A program made the translations under genes and the position numbers. Shown here one piece after another: positions 18,252-27,187 of a stretch of DNA of 35,491 nt (positions within the stretch are counted from its first letter, which is position 1; each line of letters opens with the position of its first letter). The notes under the pieces were generated by a model. That model did not search any database. It saw only the letters and a program-made list of their open reading frames with translations, and was not told the DNA's origin. Source of the DNA: an uncultured Verrucomicrobiota bacterium (GTDB lineage Bacteria > Verrucomicrobiota > Verrucomicrobiia > Limisphaerales > UBA1319); assembly GCA_903845125.1 (NCBI GenBank), contig CAIMWS010000342.1, positions 1 to 35,491 of the forward strand, written 5' to 3'.

Positions 18252-19025
18252 TCATGCGGTATTCGTTCGGACGAGCAATTCGCTGGCGATGGGATCGCGG
18301 CAATTCAATAAATCCTGCGGGCCGCCGATGAAACACCATTGGTTCTGGTGCAGCAGGGCGAACTGCTTGCCGATCCCCAGCCAGGCGCTGAAATTCTCCG
18401 TGGAGGCGATGATCGTCATAGGCCGGCCGCCGGCCACTTCATGGCCGGCCGCAAGCTGCCTGAGGAATTCCACCCACCAGGCGACATGGCGCGGATCCAG
18501 GCCCGCCAGCGGATTGTCCAGCATCAATATTTCCGGGCGCAACATAAGGGCGCGGGCGAGCCCGATGCGCTGGCGCCAGGGGTGGCCCACCTGGGATTCC
18601 GACAGGTGGGCGTAAGTTCCCAATTCCATCAGATCCAGCATGTGCCGGGTGCGCCCATCGCTTTCCGGCAAGCCCTGGTTTTGATGATAGCGCCACGGCA
18701 AGGATACATTTTCCGCCACGGTCAAATCAGAAAACGGCCGGATGCCGGAAAATAAAAATCCGATTTTCTGGCGCAGTGCAACCACCTCGGTTTCCACCAT
18801 TTCCGCCAGATCCCTGCCGAATAGAAAACATTTGCCACGCACCGGTGGGGCAAGCCCGGCGGCGGTGGCCAGCACCCCGGTTTTGCCGGACACATGCATC
18901 CCTCCCACCACCCAGAAATCCCGGGGCTGGATGCGCCAATTAATGCCCTTTAATAGCGGGGTATCCCCCCGCGCTGAGGCCGTGATGTCGGCATCGATTA
19001 ACTGGATGACCGGGGGCTCGTTCAT
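18252..19025 (-). CDS. MlaF-like ABC ATPase with degenerate catalytic motifs
   Basis: The ABC subunit of the Mla-type operon, 257 aa. Walker A is present but atypical (GGMHVSGKT, 41-49, with K48). Walker B keeps its Asp (D170), but the catalytic Glu is Asn (N171, codon AAT). The Q-loop Gln is Ser (S93 in GFLFSGIRPF). The LSGGQ signature is replaced by VGHPW (147-151), and the switch His is Thr (T209 in IIASTENF). The D-loop (AGLDP) is kept. The start at 19025 forms an ATGA overlap with the permease stop; an upstream in-frame ATG at 19112 would lie inside the permease gene. It probably binds nucleotide, but normal hydrolysis is doubtful. Confidence 0.87.
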   Translation of the reverse strand: MNEPPVIQLIDADITASARGDTPLLKGINWRIQPRDFWVVGGMHVSGKTGVLATAAGLAPPVRGKCFLFGRDLAEMVETEVVALRQKIGFLFSGIRPFSDLTVAENVSLPWRYHQNQGLPESDGRTRHMLDLMELGTYAHLSESQVGHPWRQRIGLARALMLRPEILMLDNPLAGLDPRHVAWWVEFLRQLAAGHEVAGGRPMTIIASTENFSAWLGIGKQFALLHQNQWCFIGGPQDLLNCRDPIASELLVRTNTA

Positions 19026-19924
19026 GGGGTGGGGGCAATGGAGATTGCGGGTTGTCCGGCCAGTATCAAATACACAAACAGCACGATGAAGAGGATGTCC
19101 AGCACCACGCACAATTCGATCCCAAACAGCAGGGCCCGGGTGGTGGAAATGGAAATATCCTCCACCTGCAACGGTTTGGCCAGACCCTCATAGCAGATGA
19201 TCAGGGCAATCAACACCCCGAAGCAAACCGTTTTAAGCGCCAGCAGCGGGAAATCTTCCCAGTGCAGCGCCAGCACCAATTGATTGATATATTCAGCCTT
19301 CGATAACGGCACATCCTGGAGGAACGATATGAGATAGCCGCTGGCGAGGGCGATCGCGATCAGGTAAACCGTCAGGCAAAAAATGGAGATGGACAGGCCC
19401 AGCACCCGGGGGATGACCAGGTAGTGGACCGGATCGATGCCCAGCGATACGAGCGCGTCGATTTCCCCGTGAGCGCGCTTATAGCCCAGGTCGATGGCGG
19501 TGGCGGTTCCAATCCGGACCAACACCAGCCACGCAGTGACCAAGGGGCCCAGTTCCCGAATGACCACGGTCACCATCACCGTGCCAACGTAATTGGTCAC
19601 GCCATATTGCGACAGAAAGGCCATCGTTTGGGCGATGACCACAAAGCCGAGGGCGAAGGCCACCAGGCTGATCAGCGGCAGCAGGCGCAGGCCGCACAAA
19701 AATACCTGGTCGCGGATCAAGGGCCGGATTACCTGGTCCGCGATCCGCCATTTCCGGAACAGAACGCCGGCGGTGATCAATGAAAAAAAGAACAGGCCGA
19801 CAACCAATTCACCCAACCGCAGAAGCTTCCAGCCCACAAAATTGACATAGGAACGTGGAATGGGCCGGACCAGGATTTGAAACGGCTTGGAAAATATGGC
19901 GGCGGCGGAGGACTTGGTATTCAT
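19022..19924 (-). CDS. MlaE-family ABC permease
   Basis: Inner-membrane permease of the Mla/MCE lipid transport system, 300 aa. About six hydrophobic segments are visible. Family-typical stretches are VVIRELGPLVTAWLVLVRIGTA, the coupling region HGEIDALVSLGIDPVHYLVIPRVLG, and the C-terminal LLFGIELCVVLDILFIVLF. It is preceded by maf (6 nt) and its stop overlaps the ATPase start (ATGA), so permease and ATPase are translationally coupled. The EIDALVSLGIDP loop, which meets the ATPase, looks normal even though the ATPase does not. Confidence 0.9.
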   Translation of the reverse strand: MNTKSSAAAIFSKPFQILVRPIPRSYVNFVGWKLLRLGELVVGLFFFSLITAGVLFRKWRIADQVIRPLIRDQVFLCGLRLLPLISLVAFALGFVVIAQTMAFLSQYGVTNYVGTVMVTVVIRELGPLVTAWLVLVRIGTATAIDLGYKRAHGEIDALVSLGIDPVHYLVIPRVLGLSISIFCLTVYLIAIALASGYLISFLQDVPLSKAEYINQLVLALHWEDFPLLALKTVCFGVLIALIICYEGLAKPLQVEDISISTTRALLFGIELCVVLDILFIVLFVYLILAGQPAISIAPTP

Positions 19925-19930
19925 GGCCGA

Positions 19931-20548
19931 TCAACCGGGTGCGGGCATTGCCGGCGGCATTACCGGGGATTTTGGGGGCCCGTGCCAGGCCGCCAGTTCT
20001 TCGCGCAGTCTTTCAACCGGCAATCCCACCACATTGGAATAGGATCCTTCGATTTTCTCGAGGATCAGGTCGCCATGCTCCTGGGCGGCATAGGCGCCGG
20101 CCTTATCCAGGGGCTGAATAAGCCCCAGGTAATGCTCGATCTGTGCGGGGGGTAATTTTTTGAAGTGAACGGTCGTGCTGACCGCAAACAGCCGTTGCCG
20201 GAATGGTTTCCAGCGGAGGAGGCAAACCCCGGTGATCACCTGGTGGGTTTTTCCCTGCAGTTGGTCGAGCATGTCCCGCGCCTCGTCGAAATTGTGCGGT
20301 TTGCCAAAAACCGTGTTGCCCAGGCAAACCACCGTATCGGCCCCCAGCACCAGTTCATTGGGATGCTGAACGGCTACCGATTTGGCCTTGCCATGGGCGT
20401 TGCGCAAGGTGATTTCAACCGGCGTAAGAAAAGGGGGTTCCGCCTCCTCCAGGTTGCCGGGGATCACTTGGAATGAAACGCCCATTTCCGTCAGCAATTG
20501 GGAACGCCGGGGCGATGCGGAAGCGAGAATTAAAGTGAATTCAGCCAT
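19931..20548 (-). CDS. maf: Maf-like nucleoside triphosphate pyrophosphatase
   Basis: House-cleaning nucleotide pyrophosphatase of the Maf/YhdE family that removes non-canonical or pyrimidine NTPs, 205 aa. Motifs are ILASASPRRSQLL at 7-19, the ADTVVCLG segment with the catalytic Asp, the KPHNFDEARDML stretch and TGVCLL. It is the first gene of the Maf-MlaE-MlaF-MCE-TPR operon. Its functional link to lipid transport is not obvious; Maf genes are often found in mixed housekeeping operons. Confidence 0.92.
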   Translation of the reverse strand: MAEFTLILASASPRRSQLLTEMGVSFQVIPGNLEEAEPPFLTPVEITLRNAHGKAKSVAVQHPNELVLGADTVVCLGNTVFGKPHNFDEARDMLDQLQGKTHQVITGVCLLRWKPFRQRLFAVSTTVHFKKLPPAQIEHYLGLIQPLDKAGAYAAQEHGDLILEKIEGSYSNVVGLPVERLREELAAWHGPPKSPVMPPAMPAPG

Positions 20549-20767
20549 TCAATTCAGCCAGGATCACAGTTCCTTCGTGGCGCGCTGGAACAGTTCCGCT
20601 ATCAGGCAAGCTTTCCGTAGTGGCCGCCACCCACCGGCCTTGCTGATCGGCGCAGGCCACAATCTCCAATCGATTCCGGCATTCATTCCACTACTATAAA
20701 TAAGGCGGATCAAAATTCAACCGACGTTCAGGGGCCGGGAACTGCCATGACGGTTGCCTCCGTTAAT

Positions 20768-20800
20768 AAAATCCCCCCGAATGGGGCACATCCGGGGGAA
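20768..20800 (-). terminator. Terminator after the HAD hydrolase gene
   Basis: TCCCCC near 20772-20777 pairs with GGGGGA near 20793-20798. On the minus strand the hairpin is followed by ATTTTATTAA. It lies ~20 bp beyond the stop of the HAD gene and fits a rho-independent terminator with a slightly imperfect stem. Confidence 0.6.
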
Positions 20801-20818
20801 ATCAACGGCCGCGTGCTT

Positions 20819-21697
20819 TTACCAGTTGGGCTTCTCTGGCAGTCCGGCTTCAAACTCATTCACCAGGCCGGTTTCGTAATCCCCGGCATAGGAGCCCGCG
20901 AAGAAACGGGCCAGCGCTTCATTGTGAAATCGTTTCCAGGAGGCGTCCTCCTGCCCGGGAATGATGGGATAAAAGAGCGCTCCATTCGCTTTGGCGGCCT
21001 TGAAGTCGCCCGGAGCATCCCCGATCATAAGCATCTTTTGGGTGGGATATTTCCCGCCTGCGGCCAGCTTGATGTGGTCCGTTTTGCTGCCCAATTCCTG
21101 GCCGGCGATCATCCGCACGTATTTGGCGATGTCGTGTTCCGCCCATTCCCGCTGGAGGGCGTCGGTGGGGGTTTGGGACACCACGATCACATCCGCCTTT
21201 TCCACCATACGCTGCAGGCTTTCCCGGAACAGGGGGAAGGGCGGCACGCCGTACACCAGGTCTTCCACGGACTTGTTGACGGCGGTGGACCAGGCCAGCA
21301 CGGTCGCCAAGGCTTGGTTGCCTCCTTTGACTTCTGCTGCGAGCGTGGAATTGGTCAGCTTGCTCTCTTTGGCCAGCCAGGCCTCGATGGGCGCCGTGTC
21401 GAACACCTTGGTTTTCCGGGCCACCACTTCCGGGCGCGTCCGCAGCAGGTTCAAGGTCCGCACCAGGGCTGGGAAGCGGTTCACCCCGCGGGTCTTTGAG
21501 TAAAGGTTGACGAAATCCCAGGCCTCCCGGGCATACTTGCTCACCGCCTGGAGGTTGAAGTGCTTGATGAACATGGGCGTAAAGCACTCCTTGTGCTTGG
21601 TCTCCATGGTGTCAAATACGCATCCGTCTGAATCGATGCCAATAAAAAATTCCTTGGCGGGTTTGAGATCCTGCAGGGCCTGAACAGATTCACTCAT
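20819..21697 (-). CDS. HAD-superfamily hydrolase
   Basis: Probable phosphatase, 292 aa. HAD motif I reads GIDSDGCVFDT (20-30; DxD present, with Cys where Thr is usual). Motif II Ser is in VIVVSQTPTD, motif III Lys in LGSKTDHIK, and motif IV is MIGDAPGD. A helical cap lies between motifs I and II. Substrate unknown. It follows gnd on the same strand, but a terminator lies between them, so it may have its own promoter or depend on readthrough; no strong ribosome-binding site precedes the ATG. Confidence 0.85.
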   Translation of the reverse strand: MSESVQALQDLKPAKEFFIGIDSDGCVFDTMETKHKECFTPMFIKHFNLQAVSKYAREAWDFVNLYSKTRGVNRFPALVRTLNLLRTRPEVVARKTKVFDTAPIEAWLAKESKLTNSTLAAEVKGGNQALATVLAWSTAVNKSVEDLVYGVPPFPLFRESLQRMVEKADVIVVSQTPTDALQREWAEHDIAKYVRMIAGQELGSKTDHIKLAAGGKYPTQKMLMIGDAPGDFKAAKANGALFYPIIPGQEDASWKRFHNEALARFFAGSYAGDYETGLVNEFEAGLPEKPNW

Positions 21698-21710
21698 AAT
21701 ATTTTGGCAT

Positions 21711-21739
21711 TAAAAGGGCGGGGATGCAAAATCCCCGCC
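21711..21739 (-). terminator. Terminator after gnd
   Basis: A perfect 9-bp stem (GGCGGGGAT at 21717-21725 with ATCCCCGCC at 21731-21739) and a 5-nt loop, followed on the minus strand by CTTTTAA. It sits between the gnd stop and the HAD gene start and is a strong rho-independent terminator candidate. Confidence 0.8.
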
Positions 21740-21760
21740 GGTTTGCGATCCGCTCCGCTG

Positions 21761-23215
21761 TTAAACCGTGTAAGTGGAGGAAGCCACTGAACCGCCCCGG
21801 CCGGTCCAATTGGTATGGAAGAACTCCCCCCGCGGCTTGTCGAGCCGTTCATAGGTGTGGGCGCCGAAATAATCCCGCTGCGCCTGCAGCAGGTTCGCCG
21901 GCAGGCGGCCGGAGCGATAAGCATCGTAAAAGGCCAGCGCTGAGGAAAAGGCCGGCACCGGGATGCCTTTTTTGACCGCCGTGGACACCACGTTGCGCCA
22001 CGACCGCTGGGCATCCTTGATGGCCTGCTGGAAAAACTTGTCGAGCAGCAGGTTGCTCAACTTGGGATTGGCGTCAAACGCCTCCTTGATTTTTCCCAGA
22101 AACACGCTGCGGATGATGCAACCGCCCCGCCACATCAGCGCGATGCCGCCGTTGTTCAGGTTCCACTTATACTCCTTGGCCGCTTCCCGCATGAGCATGA
22201 AGCCTTGGGCATACGACACGATCTTGGAAGCGTAGAGCGCTTTCCGGATGTCCTCCACTACTTTCTGACGATCCCCGGCAATCTTGCCTCGCGGGCCTTT
22301 TAATTTTTTGGCGGCGGCCACGCGCTCGTCCTTCAGGGCCGAAACACAACGCGAATAAACGGCTTCGCCGATCAGTGTTACCGGGATGCCGAGGTCCAGG
22401 GAAGCGTTGACCGTCCATTTGCCGGTGCCCTTTTGCCCGGCGGTATCGAGGATCTTATCGACCATCGGCGTGCCGTCCTCGTCCTTGAAGGCAAGAATGT
22501 CGCGGGTGATCTCAATGAGGTATGAGTTCAGTTCCCCGTCATTCCAACTGGCGAATGCCTGGTGCATTTCATCGGCAGTCATGCCCAAGCCCGCGCTCAT
22601 CAGGTGATAGGCCTCGCAAATGAGCTGCATATCCCCGTATTCGATCCCGTTGTGCACCATTTTCACAAAATGCCCGGCGCCGTTTTCGCCCACCCAATCG
22701 CAGCAGGGGGAGCCGTTCTCCACCTTGGCGGAAACCGCCTGGAAAATCGGCTTCACATGCGGCCAGGCCGCCGGCGACCCGCCCGGCATGATGGAAGGCC
22801 CCCGGCGGGCGCCTTCTTCGCCGCCCGATACTCCCGTGCCAATATACAGTAATCCCTTGGATTCCACATAGCTGGTCCGCCGGATGGTATCCAGGTAAAG
22901 GGAGTTGCCGCCGTCGATGATGATGTCGCCCGGTTCCAGCAGTGGGATCAATTGCTCGATGAATTCATCCACCGCCTTGCCGGCTTTGACCAGCAGCATC
23001 ACCCGGCGCGGCCGTTTGAGGCTGGACACCATTTCCTGCAAAGAGTGCGCGCCAATCACCTTGGTTCCCTTGGCTTCCTTGTTCAGGAACTCGTCCACCT
23101 TGGCGACGGTGCGGTTATAAACCACCACGGTGAAACCGTGGTCGTTCATGTTCAAAACCAGGTTCTGTCCCATTACGGCCAGACCAATCAGAGCAATATC
23201 AGCAGTAGCTTCCAT
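21761..23215 (-). CDS. gnd: 6-phosphogluconate dehydrogenase (decarboxylating)
   Basis: Converts 6-phosphogluconate to ribulose 5-phosphate, CO2 and NADPH in the oxidative pentose phosphate pathway, 484 aa, full length for the long homodimeric type. Visible features are the N-terminal nucleotide motif [10 protein letters not shown] (10-19), VYNRT (the NADP 2'-phosphate region), [12 protein letters not shown], the catalytic-Lys segment [17 protein letters not shown] and the C-terminal [11 protein letters not shown] and [24 protein letters not shown] (split here only for length by its ends). The lactonase gene for the previous step (pgl) is about 10 kb away in the window. Confidence 0.96.
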   Translation of the reverse strand: MEATADIALIGLAVMGQNLVLNMNDHGFTVVVYNRTVAKVDEFLNKEAKGTKVIGAHSLQEMVSSLKRPRRVMLLVKAGKAVDEFIEQLIPLLEPGDIIIDGGNSLYLDTIRRTSYVESKGLLYIGTGVSGGEEGARRGPSIMPGGSPAAWPHVKPIFQAVSAKVENGSPCCDWVGENGAGHFVKMVHNGIEYGDMQLICEAYHLMSAGLGMTADEMHQAFASWNDGELNSYLIEITRDILAFKDEDGTPMVDKILDTAGQKGTGKWTVNASLDLGIPVTLIGEAVYSRCVSALKDERVAAAKKLKGPRGKIAGDRQKVVEDIRKALYASKIVSYAQGFMLMREAAKEYKWNLNNGGIALMWRGGCIIRSVFLGKIKEAFDANPKLSNLLLDKFFQQAIKDAQRSWRNVVSTAVKKGIPVPAFSSALAFYDAYRSGRLPANLLQAQRDYFGAHTYERLDKPRGEFFHTNWTGRGGSVASSTYTV

Positions 23216-23538
23216 TATTTCAAAATATTCAATTTTAAACTAAAAAGAAGGACCCACCTTACAGGGAAACCGGAAGGTTGCTAGCACTTTTTCAGCCGTA
23301 AAAACGCGTCATAACGGGTCCGCAGCGCCCGGCGCCAGGCACGTGGCCGGGTCCGCCAGAGGCTGTCGTTGGGGTAATTGCCGGCCGTGGATTATAAAGA
23401 GTGTGGTGGTTGATTTCCCGTCTGCGACACAGTTTCCAGGACCGCCCCGGAAGTGGGACTTCCGGTGGAACTTGCGGTTAAAAAAGAGAACCGGCGCGCA
23501 AAGGCGCCAGGGCGCAAAATGAAAACGGGCCAGGCGCT
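23216..23538. other. Gene-free gap between gnd and the Sel1-S41 gene
   Basis: No convincing ORF is present. The AT-rich first ~60 bp next to gnd is where its promoter should be. Further on there is a perfect 7-bp hairpin (CCGGAAG 23447-23453 / CTTCCGG 23459-23465, loop TGGGA) of unknown role, and the terminator-like structure listed separately. Confidence 0.5.
23478..23508 (-). terminator. Possible terminator of the Sel1-S41 gene
   Basis: A short 5-bp stem (GGCGC/GCGCC, about 23493-23508) is followed on the minus strand by GGTTCTCTTTTTT. The T-run is good but the stem is weak, and the GCGCAAAGGCGCC text is of a simple-repeat kind, so confidence is moderate. Confidence 0.4.
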
Positions 23539-26500
23539 TCAGCGGTCCGGCCGGAAAGGGACTTTTCCTGGTGGGAAACCATTTTGCAGCAAGGTTTCAG
23601 CCCGCAGGATTTGCGTATCCCGGCCGGCCAGAAGATCGCGCTGGTCATAGGGGGTTAACTCGTGTGGCGGAATGCCCAGTCCTTCGATGCCACGGCCTTG
23701 GTTTAACCGTTGCATATTGCTGGCGACGGAAAACCTGACTTTGAACAGGCCGGAGGGAGGCGAGATTTCCGTTTTCTGGGAGGACGTGCCGGCGGTGGCG
23801 CCGTCGCCGATCAAATATGCCCGGCCATCCTCCTTGAGCATGCCGGCCACAGTTTCTCCGGCCGACCGGGTGCCGGAGTCCACAACCACCACCAGCGGGC
23901 CGGAAAAGGGATGGGGGCCGGCGCTATGGTATTGGCGCCAGCTTTGGCCGGCGGGAATGAACCGGCCGAAGACGGCCGGGTGATCACATCCTCCGCCACC
24001 ATTGGCGCGCAGATCCAGGATCAAGCCGGCTGGACTGCCCAATCCTTCCAGCATGGTGTCCAATTGTTCGGGCAGGTTCCCCGGGATATCACGGAGGTGG
24101 ATGTATCCCATTCCGCCGGGTGTTTTTCCGTAGGACTGCCGCCCGATCCGGAGGCTGGGCTGGGGTGGGAAAAGCGGCCCATCCGGAATATAATTGGCTC
24201 CGCCGCGCCGGGGGATTTGGATGCTTTGCATGCCTTCCTCCCGGCGTAATTCCAGGGCCAACAGGCTTCCCTCATCGCCGGCCAGTCCCCAATGGCAGGC
24301 CGCATAGCGGGCCTGGTGAGCGGTGGAATAACCTTGATCCTCCCGCATTAGTTCCGTTTGGCGGTTGATCCACTCCAGCGCTGGCAGGCCATCGATCCGG
24401 CACACTTCCTGGCCGATGCGCAAGCCCAACTGGCGCGCGGGAGCATACGCCTGGCGGATGAAAACTTGCTGGTCCGCCACGAGCAAATGAAGGTTTGGAC
24501 CGGATCTTTTTTTCCCCCGCGATTCATCGGGAGCCGGGATTTTGACCTCCAGGAACGTGGCATGCCCGTCGCACAAACGGGCCACCAGCCGCTGGCACAA
24601 TTTAAGATGCCCGGCATCGGTCTTTACCTCCTGAACCTCCCGGCGGAACTGAGCCGCCACTTTGGACCAATCAATGCCTTTCTGCGGGAAAAAATGTCCC
24701 GCTTGTTGCTCCAACTCAAGGAGCAGGAATTCAACGTCCGCCGCGTAGTTTGTGGGGCCAGCTTTGGGCTTTATCGCTGGCACTGGGGCGGGCATCGCCG
24801 TGGAATCAGCCAGGCGCTCCGGAAAATCATAGTCCAGCAGGACCAGTTCGTAAGGCTCGCGATGCCTCAGGATGCGGACGATGAGGTTGCCTTCCACCAC
24901 CCAAAACTCGGTGATATGGCCGGCGCGTTTTTTGAACCAGGTATCGGCAGTGGCCGTCTGGGTAATGGTCACCCGCTCCGCGCTGAAGTCCCCGGCCGGC
25001 ACGTGGACGGTTTCGCGTCCAGAGCGCAGGACTTTGAGCCCGTAGCTGACCAGTGCTTCGCCGGCGTTGTCCCAATCGTAAACGGCGAATTCCCGGGATT
25101 CGCTCGGCGGTGGGGAAAATGCCAGGAGCAGGATGTTGGCGGTGGCATAAGTGTCGGGACGGGTATTGGGATCGAACCATTGGCCCGGTGGAAGTTTCAG
25201 TTCCTTTCCGTCCTGGTCCTGGCGAATGCCTTGGCGCCAGAGGCGGGCGGATTCAGCCTGGATTTCGAGGGCAGCGTGGAAACCCGGCCGGCCGGGCGGG
25301 GGATTGCCCCACAAACCGTGGAAGGCAACGCGGTGATCCGGGGTGCCAGCCACCAATTCAGTGAGTCCGCTGGCGGGCAGGCTGGCCAAGGCCAGGCGGC
25401 TGCCATCGGCCAGCTGTTTGATCCACAATTCAGAGATCATACCGCTGCGACCTTGATGCTGATAACGACCGTGAAAGATCAACCTGCCGGGCAGGTCATT
25501 GGTTGAAGGAGCCGCGGGCGCCTGCCGCCAGGCGGCCCAGGGAACTGATTCTGGGAGCACGGATTGCGGGACGGGAGCATTAATCGGGAGCCCTTTCGCC
25601 ACCGGTTCGTGGGCCTGCTTGATTTGGGATTCAGTCAGTTCCTGGAGCAGCCGGTCCCGGCCCGCCACTGCGGTTTCGTCCGCCACGCTGGCTGCCTGTA
25701 AATACCAATGCAGAGCAGCCACTTTATCCACCGGCACTCCCAGGCCTCGCTCAAAACATTCACCCAAACGGGCTTGAGCTTCCGGGGATCCCCACTCAGC
25801 GGCGGGCTGGAGCCAGGAAACCGCTTCGGAGGTATTGGTGGCGTGGCTGGGATAACGCATTAAAAGCGCCCCCAGCTCGGACTGGGCATCGCGATCCTGC
25901 TGGCGGGCAGCCCGGCGCAGCCAGGTGACAGCCTCAGCCATATTCGTAACGCCAGTGAGGCCTTGCGCATGGGCCAGGCCAACTTCAAACTGGGCGCTGG
26001 CCAGGCCTTGTTCCGCCGCTTTCCGATACCAAACCATGGCCTCGGACCAACGGGGCGACGGCTCGGCTTGGGCATGGTAACGCCCGAGCCACATTTGAGC
26101 TTCCGCCGATCCATGGTCCGCCGCGCGTTGGAACCATTGGAGGCCAGCCGGGTGGTCTGATGGCATCCCTTGCCCTTCCCAATAAGCCACCGCCAGGTTG
26201 TATTCTGAATCGGCATGCTTTTGCTCTGCTGCCAGGCGATACCAATGCAGGGCGTTGGTCAGGTTTTTCTCCACGCCCTGGCCGGTGGCATGGCAAACGC
26301 CGAGATTGTGCTGGGCTTTGGCAAAACCCTGGCTGGCCGCCTGCTCAAACAAATGCACCGCCAGTTGGGTGTTTTGCCCGACCGTTTGGCCCAACAGATA
26401 AATGCTGCCTAATGAATTCTGGGCGGCCGGCCAATTTTGTGCGGCGGATTTTTCCAGCCAATCCAACGCTTCCTTGGTATTCCGGGCAGTTCCCCGCCCA

Positions 26501-27120
26501 TCCCAGAGGCAGGTTCCCAGGTGGTATTGGGCTTCCGCCAAGCCTTGCAGAGCAGCCTTGCGGAACCAGCCGATCGCTTCCGCATCGTTCCGGGGTATGC
26601 CTTCGCCCGCCAGCAGGCAGATTCCCAGGGAATTTTGGGCGGTCGCCAGGCCTTGGCTGGCCGCTTGCCGGAACCATTTGGCTGCTTCGGCATAATTACG
26701 AGCCACACCCAAACCTTGATAATGGCAGAGGGCCAGGTTCATCTGGGCTTTGGCCAAGCCTTGCCCGGCTGCCCGCTCATACCATTTCACTGCCTCGGCG
26801 TAATCTTGTGGCAAGCCGTGCCCAAAGTAATAACAAAAGCCGAGCTTGGACTGCGCTTCGGCGTAACCTTGCTCCGCCGCCCGGCGGAAAAACGGAACTG
26901 CTTCGGAGTAATTCTTTTGCTGGAAAAACTCCACGCCCCGGGCGGTCAGATTTTCGGGTGATTCCGCAGCCTGGGTCGGAGCCGGGGAGGGATCCGCGGT
27001 CGTCCTCGCTTGAGACGGCGCTGCACAGGAATAAAGAAAGATGATGCCTGCCAGGAAAAAATGGCCCGCGGAATGGTGGCTGCTGGCGGAACCCGAAGTG
27101 TGATTCAATGACTGCCGCAT
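23539..27120 (-). CDS. Giant Sel1-repeat / S41-peptidase exported protein
   Basis: A 1193-aa envelope protein. The N-terminal hydrophobic segment ends in a possible lipobox (FLYSC, Cys 32; Tyr at -2 is unusual). Residues ~57-500 hold about twelve Sel1-like repeats (AEAQ..LG.CY..G.G....Y.EA..W...AA.QG). Residues ~540-810 form a middle domain with no recognisable family. Residues ~820-1193 form a peptidase S41 (tail-specific/tricorn-like) domain with a PDZ-like LRIGQEVCRIDG segment, GLILDLRANGGGG and the probable catalytic Ser in GTRSAGETVAG (near 1086). The ATG at 27120 has GGGAG upstream; a GTG at 27156 would add 12 residues. It is likely a periplasmic protease or scaffold; substrate unknown. 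Confidence 0.8.
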   Translation of the reverse strand: MRQSLNHTSGSASSHHSAGHFFLAGIIFLYSCAAPSQARTTADPSPAPTQAAESPENLTARGVEFFQQKNYSEAVPFFRRAAEQGYAEAQSKLGFCYYFGHGLPQDYAEAVKWYERAAGQGLAKAQMNLALCHYQGLGVARNYAEAAKWFRQAASQGLATAQNSLGICLLAGEGIPRNDAEAIGWFRKAALQGLAEAQYHLGTCLWDGRGTARNTKEALDWLEKSAAQNWPAAQNSLGSIYLLGQTVGQNTQLAVHLFEQAASQGFAKAQHNLGVCHATGQGVEKNLTNALHWYRLAAEQKHADSEYNLAVAYWEGQGMPSDHPAGLQWFQRAADHGSAEAQMWLGRYHAQAEPSPRWSEAMVWYRKAAEQGLASAQFEVGLAHAQGLTGVTNMAEAVTWLRRAARQQDRDAQSELGALLMRYPSHATNTSEAVSWLQPAAEWGSPEAQARLGECFERGLGVPVDKVAALHWYLQAASVADETAVAGRDRLLQELTESQIKQAHEPVAKGLPINAPVPQSVLPESVPWAAWRQAPAAPSTNDLPGRLIFHGRYQHQGRSGMISELWIKQLADGSRLALASLPASGLTELVAGTPDHRVAFHGLWGNPPPGRPGFHAALEIQAESARLWRQGIRQDQDGKELKLPPGQWFDPNTRPDTYATANILLLAFSPPPSESREFAVYDWDNAGEALVSYGLKVLRSGRETVHVPAGDFSAERVTITQTATADTWFKKRAGHITEFWVVEGNLIVRILRHREPYELVLLDYDFPERLADSTAMPAPVPAIKPKAGPTNYAADVEFLLLELEQQAGHFFPQKGIDWSKVAAQFRREVQEVKTDAGHLKLCQRLVARLCDGHATFLEVKIPAPDESRGKKRSGPNLHLLVADQQVFIRQAYAPARQLGLRIGQEVCRIDGLPALEWINRQTELMREDQGYSTAHQARYAACHWGLAGDEGSLLALELRREEGMQSIQIPRRGGANYIPDGPLFPPQPSLRIGRQSYGKTPGGMGYIHLRDIPGNLPEQLDTMLEGLGSPAGLILDLRANGGGGCDHPAVFGRFIPAGQSWRQYHSAGPHPFSGPLVVVVDSGTRSAGETVAGMLKEDGRAYLIGDGATAGTSSQKTEISPPSGLFKVRFSVASNMQRLNQGRGIEGLGIPPHELTPYDQRDLLAGRDTQILRAETLLQNGFPPGKVPFRPDR

Positions 27121-27187
27121 ACGGGGAAGACTCCCATATTCCCGGCGGGCAGTCACTTGTTTTCAGCCAGTCGCACCGCCGGGAAAC

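Noticed and set aside
17067..18311. A 414-aa open frame on the plus strand opposite the MCE gene
   Set aside because: The minus-strand MCE protein has a membrane anchor, the MCE domain and operon spacing; the plus-strand translation is His/Gly/Arg-rich and unlike a real protein.
23486..23520. GCGCAAAGGCGCC-type short repeats as a possible CRISPR or repeat array
   Set aside because: Only a couple of short overlapping units and no regular spacing; no CRISPR array or cas gene is present in the window.
24358..25506. A 382-aa plus-strand frame inside the Sel1-S41 gene
   Set aside because: The minus strand carries Sel1 and S41 motifs continuously; the plus frame has no motif and is a shadow.
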